A stretch of DNA of 35,360 nucleotides. Source: Desulfovirgula thermocuniculi DSM 16036 (GTDB lineage Bacteria > Bacillota > Desulfotomaculia > Desulfotomaculales > Desulfovirgulaceae). The notes beneath the pieces were generated by a model that saw nothing but the letters and a program-made list of their open reading frames with translations, made no database searches and was not told the DNA's origin. How positions within the stretch are numbered: the first letter of the stretch is position 1; each line of letters opens with the position of its first letter. The position numbers were made by a program, and so were the translations under genes. This document shows positions 19,201-27,081 of the stretch, one piece after another. The stretch lies in NCBI RefSeq assembly GCF_000429345.1, contig NZ_AUBR01000036.1, forward strand, positions 1-35,360. The letters run 5' to 3'.

Positions 19201-21299
19201 CGGTGGTTGTTAGGAACATGCTGACCGATCCCACTTACGCTCCTTGGCGCGAGGAGGCTACGCGGCGCGGTTATGCCTCGTCTATTGCTCTGCCGCTCAT
19301 CGCCGGAGGCCAGACGTTCGGTGCACTCAACATTTACGCCGCGGAACCGGATGCTTTTGCGCCGGACGAAATCGGGTTGCTGCACAGTTTGGCAGACAAC
19401 CTCGCGTTCGGTATTCAGACCCTGCGCGCCCGAATTGCGTTGCACGAAAGCGAGGCGAAGTATCGCACTTTGGTGGAGCAGGCCCCCGATGGTATCTTCC
19501 TGGCCGACGCAGAGGGGCACCTTGTGGACGTCAACCCCCGCGGTTGCGCCCTGCTCGGCTACACGCGAGACGAAATGCTGCAACTCAGCATTCAGGATTT
19601 GATTCCCCCGGACGACTTGGCCGCCCAGGCCATTCGCTTCGATGAGTTGCGTTCCTGGAAACCCGTTCTCATCGAACGGCGGCTGAGGAGAAAGGATGGT
19701 TCCCTCGTACCGGTCGAGATCACCGCCAGAATGCTGGACAACGGGCTGTTGCAAGGCATCGTCCGCGACGTCACCGAGCGCAAGCAAATGGAGGAGGAAA
19801 TACGCCGCCAGGCCGCCCGCGCCGAGGCGCTGCTGCGCGTTGCCTCCCGCCTCAATGCCCAGCTCGACCTGGACCGCGTGCTGAAGGTGGTTTGCGAAGA
19901 AGCTCGCGCCGCGCTCCATGTTCCCATGGCTGCCGTGATGCTGTACGACGACCAGCGCGACGTGCTCAACCTGGCCGCCGGCGCGGGTTTGCCGCCGGAA
20001 CTGGCCGAGCGGCTGAAGCCGCTCCCGCGATCCCTTTCCGAAGCGTACGTCCGGCAGGGGGACCCGGTCGTTGTGATTGCGGATCTCCGAACTATTCCGG
20101 ACCGGCAGGTGGCCAGTTTGTGCGCTGATTACAACCTTTGCACCGGTGTCAGCATAAGGATGCAGCGGGACGGGCAACTCATCGGCGTTCTGGCCCTCGT
20201 CACAACAGGCGAAGTGCGCCAATTTACCGCCGAAGAGCTGGCGCTGCTACAGGGCCTGGCGGATCAGGCCGCTCAGGCCATTACCAACGCCCGCCTCTTT
20301 GAGGAGACGCGGCGCCGCCTGAAGCTCGTGCAGGCTCTGCGAAACATCGACCTGGCCATTACGGGTAGCTTTGACCTGCGCATTACCTTTAGCGTGGCGC
20401 TGGACGAGATAACTGCCCAGCTGGGCATGGATGCTGCGGCCATCCTGCTCTTCAACCCGCAAACCCTGATACTGGAATACGCCGCCTGGCGCGGTTTTCG
20501 CACGGAAGCTATCAAGCGCCTCCGCTTGCGCTTGGGCGAGGGCTACGCCGGTCGCGCCGCCCTTGAGCGCCGCACCATGCACATTCCTTTCCTGCCTGAA
20601 GCCGAGCGCGACCCCGTTCAGGCTCCGCTCCTGGCGGACGAAGGTTTCGTCGCCTATTACGCGGTACCCCTTGTAGCCAAGGGGCAGATCCAGGGCGTGC
20701 TGGAAGTTTGCCATCGCTCGCCCGTCGACCCCGACGGGGAGTGGCTGCAGTTTCTGGAGACGCTGGCCGGGCAGGCAGCCATTGCCATTGATAACGTTGC
20801 TCTGCTTGACCGGCTGCAGCGCTCCCACCTGGAGCTGGTCCTGGCCTACGACGCCACCATCGAGGGCTGGGCGCGCGCTCTCGACCTGCGGGACAAAGAA
20901 ACCGAAGGTCACAGCCAGCGCGTCACGGAGATGACCCTGCGCCTGGCCCGGGCGCTGGGAATGAAGGAAGAGGAGCTGGTGCACGTCCGCAGGGGAGCCC
21001 TCCTGCACGACATCGGGAAGTTGGGTGTTCCCGACAGCATCCTGCTCAAGCCCGGTCCGCTTACTCCGGAGGAGTGGGAGATCATGCGCCGGCACCCGCA
21101 GTACGCCTACGAAATGCTCTCCCCCATTGCCTACCTGCGTCCGGCGCTGGATATCCCTTACTGCCACCACGAAAAGTGGGACGGCACGGGTTACCCGCGG
21201 GGACTAAAAGGTGAGCAGATCCCGCTGGCGGCGCGCATCTTTGCCGTGGTGGACGTGTGGGATGCCTTGAGTTCGGACCGCCCCTACCGGCCGGCCTGA
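16260..21299 (+). CDS. PocR/GAF/PAS sensor with two HD-GYP domains
   Basis: 1679 residues from ATG 16260 (SD GGAAGG at 16244-16249; TTG 16257 possible). Domains: PocR sensor (about 5-165, with MCPFCALV and further Cys); GAF (176-331); GAF (341-497); HD-GYP (501-684; LLHDLGKIG near 555, HHHEDYGGGGYPNGL near 607); linker with a five-Gly run (692-696) encoded by 16 consecutive G; GAF-like (747-871); GAF (891-1057); PAS (1062-1180); GAF (1185-1350); GAF (1355-1515); HD-GYP (1520-1679; LLHDIGKLG near 1581, HHEKWDGTGYPRGL). HD-GYP domains hydrolyse cyclic di-GMP or related dinucleotides. The ORF stops at a TGA where relatives have the Trp of YRPAW; 36 more codons of HD-GYP tail follow in frame. It looks like two complete sensor/HD-GYP proteins fused at the G tract. 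No membrane segment is seen. Confidence 0.88.
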   Translation: MDYHEELKKIGLQKLQEDMSRALGLAALVTTPDGSPLTRMSNMCPFCALVLANPEGKARCAASRVASAAAAVDAGRAILHNCHAGLVHLAVPLQVAGETVAVLMGGSVALQPVAEEVVARLARETGMDGEELRAAARAVPVWPRERLWAAMEMMHSVTETVAQLLYTRQELQEKVNELSTLFEFSKTVSASLKVTEAARRGLQAALELTGATSGSVIMLGEAEPGTANPEVAATLEPHGKLRVIPAGDIIAAVEREATAAHFDSRPEESNPEEKRPAVAVPLTIGGKVTGVLTLAGKPGGQHFTKGESTFLTTLGTVLGLALENARLFRKVQERAAMLERLIKVGQVLASHLDVDLVLESALASVRDVLGVQWCALRVLDENTGELLLKASLGMSPELQQKVARVRPEGNLLGEVLQRGEAVVVEDLASEESGRHLPYYALEMRALAVVPVKAGGKILGTLKIYSPVPRRWSDEEISYLATIASQTGLALENARLYSSLREYYLSTVQALAAALEAKDVYTRGHSIRVARWARSCARILGLGAEEQERVYLAGLLHDLGKIGVSEDILLKPGPLTPEERKEMQAHPEVGARILEPARFPEEVIAAVRHHHEDYGGGGYPNGLSGEEIPLLARIIRVADAYDAMTSARPYRQALTPQKAREELKRWAGRQFDPRVVEAFLQIPQNEMEDIATGGGGGYPDIFALRSIPLIEAVTLTRHPTRKGSSKDVRAWAFEVPTVVAGNGAEDPTELRALLESTLDRVLQALGLEMGTIWLHPYKVTCGLPQEAVEIGKVAASYGLSIPRVQAVPDWQEIGKIHPELAPLAGVMERLGIRASIAVSLQQEGRTGGLAVAVSQPRAWTGTEIALLETAAYLLETVIKRMQVEEERRKVTRALKVLGRCNEAVMRATDETALLQEICRLVVEEGGYRLAWVGFAEGDPTKTVRPVARAGFEEGYLETVTITWDDSEHGRGPTGTAIRTGQPVVVRNMLTDPTYAPWREEATRRGYASSIALPLIAGGQTFGALNIYAAEPDAFAPDEIGLLHSLADNLAFGIQTLRARIALHESEAKYRTLVEQAPDGIFLADAEGHLVDVNPRGCALLGYTRDEMLQLSIQDLIPPDDLAAQAIRFDELRSWKPVLIERRLRRKDGSLVPVEITARMLDNGLLQGIVRDVTERKQMEEEIRRQAARAEALLRVASRLNAQLDLDRVLKVVCEEARAALHVPMAAVMLYDDQRDVLNLAAGAGLPPELAERLKPLPRSLSEAYVRQGDPVVVIADLRTIPDRQVASLCADYNLCTGVSIRMQRDGQLIGVLALVTTGEVRQFTAEELALLQGLADQAAQAITNARLFEETRRRLKLVQALRNIDLAITGSFDLRITFSVALDEITAQLGMDAAAILLFNPQTLILEYAAWRGFRTEAIKRLRLRLGEGYAGRAALERRTMHIPFLPEAERDPVQAPLLADEGFVAYYAVPLVAKGQIQGVLEVCHRSPVDPDGEWLQFLETLAGQAAIAIDNVALLDRLQRSHLELVLAYDATIEGWARALDLRDKETEGHSQRVTEMTLRLARALGMKEEELVHVRRGALLHDIGKLGVPDSILLKPGPLTPEEWEIMRRHPQYAYEMLSPIAYLRPALDIPYCHHEKWDGTGYPRGLKGEQIPLAARIFAVVDVWDALSSDRPYRPA
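18332..18347 (+). repeat. Homopolymer of 16 G inside the HD-GYP gene
   Basis: G16 at the junction between the first HD-GYP domain and the second sensor half. One extra G gives a stop at 18353-18355; one G fewer gives a stop at 18400-18402. Either length would release the first half as a separate protein of about 700 residues. Tracts of this length slip readily during replication. Confidence 0.9.
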
Positions 21300-21410
21300 C
21301 CGCCGGAGAAAGTGCGCGCTTTTCTTAAGGAAGAGGCGGGAAAGCATTTTGATCCGCGGGTGGTAGAGGTGTTTCTAAAAATTTTGGCAGAAGAAGATGA
21401 CACTCAATAG
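21300..21410 (+). pseudogene. Severed C-terminal tail of the second HD-GYP domain
   Basis: Directly after the TGA (21297-21299), and in the same frame, 36 sense codons continue (PPEKVRAF, later GKHFDPRVVEVFLKIL) to a TAG. This matches the closing helices of HD-GYP domains, as in the first domain here (GRQFDPRVVEAFLQIP). TGG to TGA, one base, would explain the break. Readthrough is possible since TGA is followed by C, but is not shown. Confidence 0.85.
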
Positions 21411-21620
21411 ATGGGCCAATGGCAAAAATAACGTAAATCAAGAATGGCGGCTACCTACGGAATGGTAGCTTCCCAATTACCAGATCCGAGGTTAGAATAA
21501 CGCTTGTGAAACTCCAGGGCTGCCGGCAGGGTTAGCTTCGATCTTGGGGTACGTTAATTAATATGCTCCGCATAGAGGTTGAAGGTGTGGTGCAGGCTAA
21601 AAACGAGGTGAAATGGGGCC

Positions 21621-21857
21621 ATGTTGTTAAAGCAAAATGTGGGGCCGGTGGACCGCTTGGCCCGCGTTGTTGGCGGGGCCGCTCTGGCCCTGCTGGCCCG
21701 CCACCCATTCATAAGGGCCATGGGCATCTTCTGGGCTCTGGAAGGGGTGCTGGGCTACTGCCTGTGGTACGACCTGATGAACGTGAGCACCCTGCCCGGG
21801 GACAGGCAGGCTAACGGTGAGGAAGGGTTTCCCATACCCAGGGAAGCCGACCTGTAA
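21621..21857 (+). CDS. DUF2892 (YgaP-like membrane) family protein
   Basis: 78 residues beginning MLLKQNVGPVDRLARVVGG, the usual lead of DUF2892 proteins, followed by two short hydrophobic segments (GAALALLA; FWALEGVLGYCLWYDLM). Members are small membrane proteins, some fused to rhodanese domains; function here is unknown. ATG with GAGGTG upstream. A shared terminator follows. The 21411-21620 gap before it shows only a weak hairpin (GCTACC/GGTAGC near 21451-21471) and no gene. Confidence 0.75.
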   Translation: MLLKQNVGPVDRLARVVGGAALALLARHPFIRAMGIFWALEGVLGYCLWYDLMNVSTLPGDRQANGEEGFPIPREADL

Positions 21858-21867
21858 GCCTGGAAAG

Positions 21868-21906
21868 AAAATGAGGCCGCCGGTTTAGCACGCGGCCTCA
21901 TTTTCT
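21868..21906. terminator. Bidirectional rho-independent terminator
   Basis: A perfect 13-bp stem (21868-21880 with 21892-21904) with A-rich and T-rich ends serves both the plus-strand DUF2892 gene and the convergent minus-strand gene. Confidence 0.9.
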
Positions 21907-22206
21907 CTAGAAGCCCTCGATGTAGCTTTCCTTGCCGCAGCGCGAGCAGCGGTAAGAGCCGTATCCCCTGATGGTCCGGATGGCCTGCCCGCAGGAGGGG
22001 CAGCGATAGGTGATGACCTCAAAGAGGCCGCCGGTGAAAAGAGTAAACGCGATGAGCCCCGCCACCGTGCCGGAGATGACCACGGGTATGTTCAGCACCA
22101 GGCCCACTCCGGCCACCAGGAAAAAGGCGCCGATGATGATGGCCACGCGCATCAGAATGAGCATCAGCTCCAGCCCGGGAGACCGGATCTCCCCAGGGTA
22201 ATACAT
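21907..22206 (-). CDS. Small membrane protein with C-terminal zinc ribbon
   Basis: 99 residues: two membrane spans (about 14-35 and 38-60; LMRVAIIIGAFFLVAGVGLV) followed by a four-Cys zinc ribbon (YRCPSCGQAI and YRCSRCGKE). ATG at 22206 with GGGGAGGG upstream. I do not recognise a specific family; the design suggests a membrane-anchored, metal-binding cytoplasmic domain. It stands alone, converging on the shared terminator and diverging from the DUF342 gene. Confidence 0.75.
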   Translation of the reverse strand: MYYPGEIRSPGLELMLILMRVAIIIGAFFLVAGVGLVLNIPVVISGTVAGLIAFTLFTGGLFEVITYRCPSCGQAIRTIRGYGSYRCSRCGKESYIEGF

Positions 22207-22362
22207 GTGCGCACCCTCCCCGTGTCAGCTTGTGTAGTTTAATTCTCCCCGGTGGGGGCAAAATCCTCCCGGCAAGGTGCCGTGTAAGGTTTTAAGGCGG
22301 GCGGACGAATATACTTTTTAAAGAAAAAATTTTCTTTCCGGCGCCTTTTCCCCGGAGGGTGT

Positions 22363-23877
22363 TTGGCGAAGATGAGCGATAACACCGCGCGCCCCGGTGA
22401 ACTGAAGGTAATCATCAGCGAGGACAAGTTAAAGGCCTATATTATTGCCCCGGAAGGGATTGAGCGCCTGGACCCGGAGGAGGTACGCCGGGCGCTGCAG
22501 GAGGCGGGAGTGGTCTACGGCATCCGGGAGGAGGCAGTGGCTTCCTTTGCCTCCGCCCCAACCTTCCAGCCCGTCCTGGTGGCCGAGGGCGACCCGCCCC
22601 AGCCGGGCGAGGACGAGCGTCTGGAAGTCCTGTTTGAGGCGGCTCCGCCCCCAAAAGAGGAGCTGGAAGAAAGGGAACGGGTGGACTTCCGGGAAACCAG
22701 CAACATTGTTTCCGTAGAGGCCCAGACCCTGCTGGCGGTCAAGCACCCGGCCCGGCCCGGCGTACCCGGGAGAACAGTAACCGGCGAGGAGCTTCTGCCT
22801 CCGGCGCCCAGGGTGCTGGAGCTGCGGGCAGGAAGAAACGTTGAGCTGCGCGAAAACGGCACCCAGGTGGTGGCTCTGGTAGGCGGGCGGCCATGGTACA
22901 AAAGGGTGAAGGATACCTACATATTTCACGTGGACCCCGTGCTGGTTTTCCGCGGCGATGTGTGCATGAAAAGCGGTAATATCCGCTTCAAGGGCGATGT
23001 AAAAATTTTTGGTAATGTGTGTGAAACCATGGAAGTACAGGCTACGGGCAAGGTGGAAATTAGCGGCATGGTAACCCGGGCCACGGTGACCAGCGGGGGC
23101 CACCTGACCGTGCACGGCGGGGTCATCGCCAGCAAAATACGCGCCGGCGTTACTTTCCCGGGGGCCAAAAAGCTCGCCTTTTTGCTCGGCGACATAAAGA
23201 CAAGCCTGCATCGCATGGTTCAGGCCCTGGCGCAAATAAAAGAGCATGCGGAAGATAAAAATATTGCCCAGCTGGGTTTTGGGAGGATTCTCTTGGCCCT
23301 CATGGATACGAAGTTTAAAAACCTGCGCCCTCTGGTAAAGGCGGCCCAGCAGCAAATTGCCGCTGCCGGGCCTGATGCGCCGCCGGAAATTCTCCGCGTC
23401 AGGCAGTCTTTAAACTGCTTGGTGGGCCTGAACCCCTTGACGGCTAAGAGCTTTGCGGAGCTCATGCGCGAAGTGGAGGAGGCGGTCAACCTCCTGCAGG
23501 AAGGGGCGGCAAACCCGGCCAACGTCACCGTACCCTTTACCCTTGCCTCGACCATCCTGAGCTCGGGGAGCGTTTTTGTGACCAGGCGCGGGTGCGTAAA
23601 CACGGTCATCAACGCCTACCAGGGAGTGGTCATTAAGGGGTCCTTTAAAGGAGGAGAAATCTTCTGCGAGGAGAAAGCAGAAATTGAGGAACTCGGCAGC
23701 ACCCTGGGTTCCCCTCCGGTGGTGAGGGTGGGTCCTGCCGGGACCATCCGGGTGGGGAGGGCCTTTCCCGGGGCGGTGCTGCAGGTGGGCGAGAGTCGCT
23801 ACGTGGTAACGCAGGAGAGCGGCCCGTTTAAGGCGCGCCTGGGAAAGGACGGCTTAATGGAGATCATACCTTACTAA
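22363..23877 (+). CDS. DUF342 / FapA family protein
   Basis: 504 residues. Typical FapA-like order: an N-terminal region, a middle segment VVALVGGRPWYKRVKDTYIFHVDP, a beta-helix rich in Gly (IRFKGDVKIFGNVCE, TSGGHLTVHGGVIAS), an alpha-helical coiled stretch (about 280-390) and a second beta-helical part (VFVTRRGCVNTVINAYQGVV). The family is a cytoplasmic scaffold-like group, linked in some bacteria to polar protein placement and flagellar assembly; its role here is unknown. GGAGGG (22354-22359) lies close to TTG 22363; ATG 22372 in the same frame is an alternative. No flagellar genes are nearby. Confidence 0.85.
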   Translation: MAKMSDNTARPGELKVIISEDKLKAYIIAPEGIERLDPEEVRRALQEAGVVYGIREEAVASFASAPTFQPVLVAEGDPPQPGEDERLEVLFEAAPPPKEELEERERVDFRETSNIVSVEAQTLLAVKHPARPGVPGRTVTGEELLPPAPRVLELRAGRNVELRENGTQVVALVGGRPWYKRVKDTYIFHVDPVLVFRGDVCMKSGNIRFKGDVKIFGNVCETMEVQATGKVEISGMVTRATVTSGGHLTVHGGVIASKIRAGVTFPGAKKLAFLLGDIKTSLHRMVQALAQIKEHAEDKNIAQLGFGRILLALMDTKFKNLRPLVKAAQQQIAAAGPDAPPEILRVRQSLNCLVGLNPLTAKSFAELMREVEEAVNLLQEGAANPANVTVPFTLASTILSSGSVFVTRRGCVNTVINAYQGVVIKGSFKGGEIFCEEKAEIEELGSTLGSPPVVRVGPAGTIRVGRAFPGAVLQVGESRYVVTQESGPFKARLGKDGLMEIIPY

Positions 23878-23903
23878 CCTTACTAAGGGGAGGCTTGGTA
23901 GGC

Positions 23904-24431
23904 TTGCTGCAGGAAGCCGTGCTGGTGGCTGCCCAGCTGATGGCCTTGGCGGCCAAGACCGCGCCCAAAGGGCTGGGCCAGGACTACGTGGGCATCAAGA
24001 TCGTCTCCGGCGAAGAGCTGGGGAAGCTGGCCGACGAAATGGAGCGCTTCGGGAGGGAGCGCGGCAAGGCCAACTTTGACCGGGACGCCGCAAACGTGCG
24101 CCAGTCGGCGGCGGTGGTGCTCATTTACCTGACGGAAAATAAGCCCCTGGGGCTCAACTGCGGGGCCTGCGGCTACGGCCGCTGCGAAGAGGTACAGCTC
24201 CGCGAGGGGCCCGAGTTTCCCGGCCCGCTTTGCGCGTGGCGTCTTTTAGACGTGGGCATTGCCCTGGGGTCGGCGGCCAAGATGGCCAGCCTCTTGAACG
24301 TGGACAACCGCATTATGTACCGCGTGGGCACAGTGGCCCGCCAAATGGGCCTGGTACAGGGGGCCATTGCGGTGGGCATTCCCCTGGCGGCCACGAGCAA
24401 GAACATTTTCTTTGACCGTCCGGCAAAGTAA
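23904..24431 (+). CDS. DUF2148 protein (ferredoxin-like Cys motif)
   Basis: About 175 residues. The Cys-rich segment LNCGACGYGRCEE plus a later Cys (GPLCAWRL) resembles the four-Cys iron-sulfur site of DUF2148 proteins; the C-terminal half (DVGIALGSAAKMASL, then GIPLAATSKNIFFDR) is also typical. The family is found mostly in anaerobes and has no assigned reaction. TTG 23904 lies ten bases from GGGGAGG; TTG 23895 in frame is too close to that SD. Seventeen bases separate the DUF342 stop from 23895, so both genes may be co-transcribed. Confidence 0.8.
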   Translation: MLQEAVLVAAQLMALAAKTAPKGLGQDYVGIKIVSGEELGKLADEMERFGRERGKANFDRDAANVRQSAAVVLIYLTENKPLGLNCGACGYGRCEEVQLREGPEFPGPLCAWRLLDVGIALGSAAKMASLLNVDNRIMYRVGTVARQMGLVQGAIAVGIPLAATSKNIFFDRPAK

Positions 24432-24506
24432 TTTTCCCGGCGGCCTGCACGCAGCAGGAAAAAGCCGCTTTCCGTAGAATTGTTTTTTAAAAGCCCAATA
24501 TAGAAA

Positions 24507-24685
24507 AGCCGGCAGGTGTCCCCGGGAGAAACCGCCGGGGGAGAATAGGGAATCAGGTGCAAATCCTGAGCGGACCCGCCACTGTAACGGGGAGCCACCT
24601 CCCAAGAGGGCCACTGGCCGCTTTGGCTGGGAAGGCGGGAGGGCGGCTGTGAACCGGAGCCAGGAGACCTGCCTGCCGGTATCAC
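24507..24685 (+). ncRNA. Cobalamin (AdoCbl-type) riboswitch
   Basis: All landmark blocks are present in order: closing stem GCCGGCAGGT (24508-24517) with GCCTGCCGG at the end, the conserved run GGTGCAAATCC then GACCCGCCACTGTAACGG (about 24557-24591), and AGCCAGGAGACCTGCC (about 24658-24673). Cobalamin binding normally turns off the gene behind it, here cobT, for lower-ligand attachment to cobalamin. Confidence 0.95.
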
Positions 24686-24699
24686 CGCTGGATGATGGC

Positions 24700-24735
24700 A
24701 AAGTCCACGGCTGGCAAAGCTGTGGGCTTTTTAAT
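24700..24735 (+). terminator. Riboswitch expression-platform terminator
   Basis: AAAGTCCACGGCT (24700-24712) pairs with AGCTGTGGGCTTT (24718-24730), with two G-U pairs, then TTAATTT. It lies between the riboswitch core and cobT, so control is probably by transcription termination. Confidence 0.85.
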
Positions 24736-24759
24736 TTCGCGAGAGGGAGGTAGGTAGCC

Positions 24760-25830
24760 TTGCTTTTGGCCAAAACGCTGGCGGAGATCCGGGGCCTTTA
24801 CGAGGAACCCATGGCCGAGGCCCGAAGGCGCTGGAGCAGCTTCATCATCCCCCCGGGCAGCCTGGGGCGCCTGGAGGAGCTGGCCGTGCGCGTGGCCGGG
24901 ATAACCGGCAACCCGCGCCCCACCGTGGGGGCAAAGGCCGTCATCCTTATGGCCGGGGACCACGGGGTGGTGGCCGAAGGAGTCAGCGCTGCGCCCCAGG
25001 AGATCACCCACCAGATCCTGCCCGCCTTTGTGAAGGGCGTAGCCGGCATAGGGGTGCTGGGCAGGCTGGCCGGGGCCAGGCTGGTGGTGGTGGACGTCGG
25101 GGTGGCGGTGCCGGTGGACTGCCCGGGGGTGCTCCCGCGCAAGGTTCGCCCCGGCGCGGGGAACATTGCCCGCGGCCCGGCCATGAGTCGCGAGGAGGCC
25201 GTTAGGGCCGTGGAAGTGGGCATAGAGGTGGTGCAGGAGGAAATCGCGCGGGGCGCCACCCTGGTGGGCCTGGGGGACATGGGCATCGGCAACACCACCC
25301 CCTCGAGCGCCATTGCCGCCGTGCTGGGCGGCTTTACGCCGGAGGAAATTACCGGCAGGGGGACCTATGTCAACGACGAGGTGTTGCGGCGCAAGGTGGA
25401 GGTGGTGAAGAGGGCCCTGGAGGTGAACAGGCCGGACCCCGCCGACCCCCTGGACGTGCTGGCCAAGGTGGGTGGCCTGGAAATTGCCGGCCTGGTGGGG
25501 GTGATCCTGGGGGCGGCGGCGCGGCGGGTGCCGGTGATTTTGGACGGCTTCATCACCACCGCCGCGGCCATGGTGGCGGCGGCCCTGCAGCCGCTTACCA
25601 GGGAGTTCATGATTGCCAGCCACCTCTCCGAGGAGCAGGGCCACCGCCTCATGCTGGAGCACCTGGGCCTGAGCCCCATGATATACCTCAACATGCGCTT
25701 GGGTGAGGGAACGGGCGCGGCCCTGGCCATGCACCTGGTGGAAGCGGCCTGCCGCCTCATCAACGAGATGGCCACCTTTGAGGAGGCGGGCCTCTCTAAC
25801 CTGGATGAGGAAAAAATCCTGTACAGCTAA
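24760..25830 (+). CDS. cobT: Nicotinate-nucleotide:dimethylbenzimidazole phosphoribosyltransferase CobT
   Basis: 356 residues, the family length. It transfers the phosphoribosyl group of nicotinate mononucleotide to the lower-ligand base (dimethylbenzimidazole or another) to give the alpha-ribazole phosphate used for cobalamin assembly. Motifs: FIIPPGSLGRLEEL near residue 30, MAGDHGVVAEGVSAAPQE, LGDMGIGNTTPSSAI, and the catalytic-base motif LGEGTGAALAM with predicted E316. TTG start with GGGAGG nine bases upstream, just behind the riboswitch terminator. It is the only cobalamin gene in the window, so it is an isolated riboswitch-controlled cobT. Confidence 0.97.
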   Translation: MLLAKTLAEIRGLYEEPMAEARRRWSSFIIPPGSLGRLEELAVRVAGITGNPRPTVGAKAVILMAGDHGVVAEGVSAAPQEITHQILPAFVKGVAGIGVLGRLAGARLVVVDVGVAVPVDCPGVLPRKVRPGAGNIARGPAMSREEAVRAVEVGIEVVQEEIARGATLVGLGDMGIGNTTPSSAIAAVLGGFTPEEITGRGTYVNDEVLRRKVEVVKRALEVNRPDPADPLDVLAKVGGLEIAGLVGVILGAAARRVPVILDGFITTAAAMVAAALQPLTREFMIASHLSEEQGHRLMLEHLGLSPMIYLNMRLGEGTGAALAMHLVEAACRLINEMATFEEAGLSNLDEEKILYS

Positions 25831-25859
25831 AAGGGGGGATTTCTCCCCCCTTTTTAGCT
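25826..25859. terminator. Bidirectional terminator between cobT and FBPase
   Basis: AGCTAAAAGGGGGGA pairs with TCCCCCCTTTTTAGCT around a short loop, with one bulged base. Both strands have T-rich 3' arms. It overlaps the last codons of both convergent genes. Confidence 0.85.
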
Positions 25860-26969
25860 GGTCGACTGGCGGATTTTGTCCAGCTTTTCAAAGCGGTTCT
25901 TTAGCTTCTTCATCACCTGCGGCATGGTAGTGTACTCCATTTCGTCCAGGTGCAGGCGGTGGGGCTCAAAGGGACCCATGCTTCGCATGTAACTGGCTAT
26001 CTCGTTGGCAATGCGGCGGGCGGAATCGAAGGCCGGATCGGCAAAGAAGTCCTGCGGTCCGATGAGCTTGCCTTCGGCCAGCTGGAAGCCCAGCGCCACC
26101 ACCCGCGGCGGCCCGTCAAAGCGGGAGGGAGTGGCCTGCTGCACGCTCACGGGCATCAGGGGGCCGCTGTGCGAACCGCGCATCCAGCCGCTGACCAGGT
26201 GGGGCTTGGTAAAGGGCTCCAGCACCTCACCTACGGCGGGCATGCCGCTCTGGCAGCGCACGATGCATACCGGGTCGTCTTTGCCGACGTAGCGGCCGGC
26301 CATGAGGTTCAGGCGCTGGGTGCTGGTGACGGCGGCAATCTCGCCCGTCTGCTTGTGGAAGACGCGCTTAATGCAGTACCGCCCGGGCGCCCCGATGAAA
26401 ACCAGCATGTCATAAATTTCCTCGGGGGCGGAGAAGGTGACCCGCGTATTTTCAATGAGATCCCTTACTTCAAAAAGGAAGCCGTCGTGCATGCTGGGGT
26501 CGATGACCAGCCCGGCAGTGTTGAAGGGGTCGGCAAAGATCTTGTACAGGGGCAGGTTAAACGCCCCCGGCTCCGTTTTATCGGCCATGAAGACGATGAT
26601 GGGCTCGCTCTTGCGCTCCTCGAATTCCATTTCGGCCACGCCGGGGCCCAGGCCTTTAATGTTGCCGGAGAAGGCGTCGGCCAGGAGGTCCTGCCCTGCC
26701 CCGTAAAGCTTGAGCTTCTTGGCCACTTCCGTGCAGGCCACGAAGGTGTCCCAGGCCAGCTGGTGAATTTCCCCGTTATTGCGCCCCAGCTCGTGGGTCA
26801 TGATGAGGTTCAGGTCGTCTCCCACGTGGGTGACGTAAGAGTCTATGAGCAAGGGACTACCTTTGAGCATACCCTCGGCCTTTTCCAGAAGGGCAGGGTG
26901 AATGCTGGAGTGACCCACGCAGCCGCCTACATCTGCTTTAATGACCGTGACGGTTATTTTTTTGCCCAT
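25854..26969 (-). CDS. Class V fructose-1,6-bisphosphate aldolase/phosphatase
   Basis: 371 residues beginning MGKKITVTVIKADVGGCVGH. ATG 26969 is chosen because GGGGAGG lies exactly six bases upstream; upstream in-frame ATGs overlap or precede that SD. Typical stretches: KADVGG and H18-area metal ligands, YVTHVGDDLNLIMTHELG, FMADKTEPGAFNLPLY, and MRGSHSGPLMPVS. The family condenses triose phosphates and dephosphorylates the product to fructose 6-phosphate, making gluconeogenesis one-way. It is common in archaea and deeply branching thermophilic bacteria, including autotrophic Clostridia. Length and motifs are full; bifunctionality is inferred from family. Confidence 0.95.
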   Translation of the reverse strand: MGKKITVTVIKADVGGCVGHSSIHPALLEKAEGMLKGSPLLIDSYVTHVGDDLNLIMTHELGRNNGEIHQLAWDTFVACTEVAKKLKLYGAGQDLLADAFSGNIKGLGPGVAEMEFEERKSEPIIVFMADKTEPGAFNLPLYKIFADPFNTAGLVIDPSMHDGFLFEVRDLIENTRVTFSAPEEIYDMLVFIGAPGRYCIKRVFHKQTGEIAAVTSTQRLNLMAGRYVGKDDPVCIVRCQSGMPAVGEVLEPFTKPHLVSGWMRGSHSGPLMPVSVQQATPSRFDGPPRVVALGFQLAEGKLIGPQDFFADPAFDSARRIANEIASYMRSMGPFEPHRLHLDEMEYTTMPQVMKKLKNRFEKLDKIRQSTS

Positions 26970-27081
26970 GAACATCCTCCCCATCCAGAAGTATACACAT
27001 AATAATTATTCTTTAAGGGTAGGCTATTTTCCTCCTTTCAGGGTTAATTGTGACGGCATAATTGGGCAAAAAAGGCCGCCA

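Noticed and set aside
18993-20222. 409-codon minus-strand ORF opposite the HD-GYP gene
   Set aside because: The sense strand encodes clear GAF and PAS domains; the antisense frame has no SD or known motif.
25950-27002. 350-codon plus-strand ORF opposite the FBPase
   Set aside because: Antisense of a well-supported class V FBPase.
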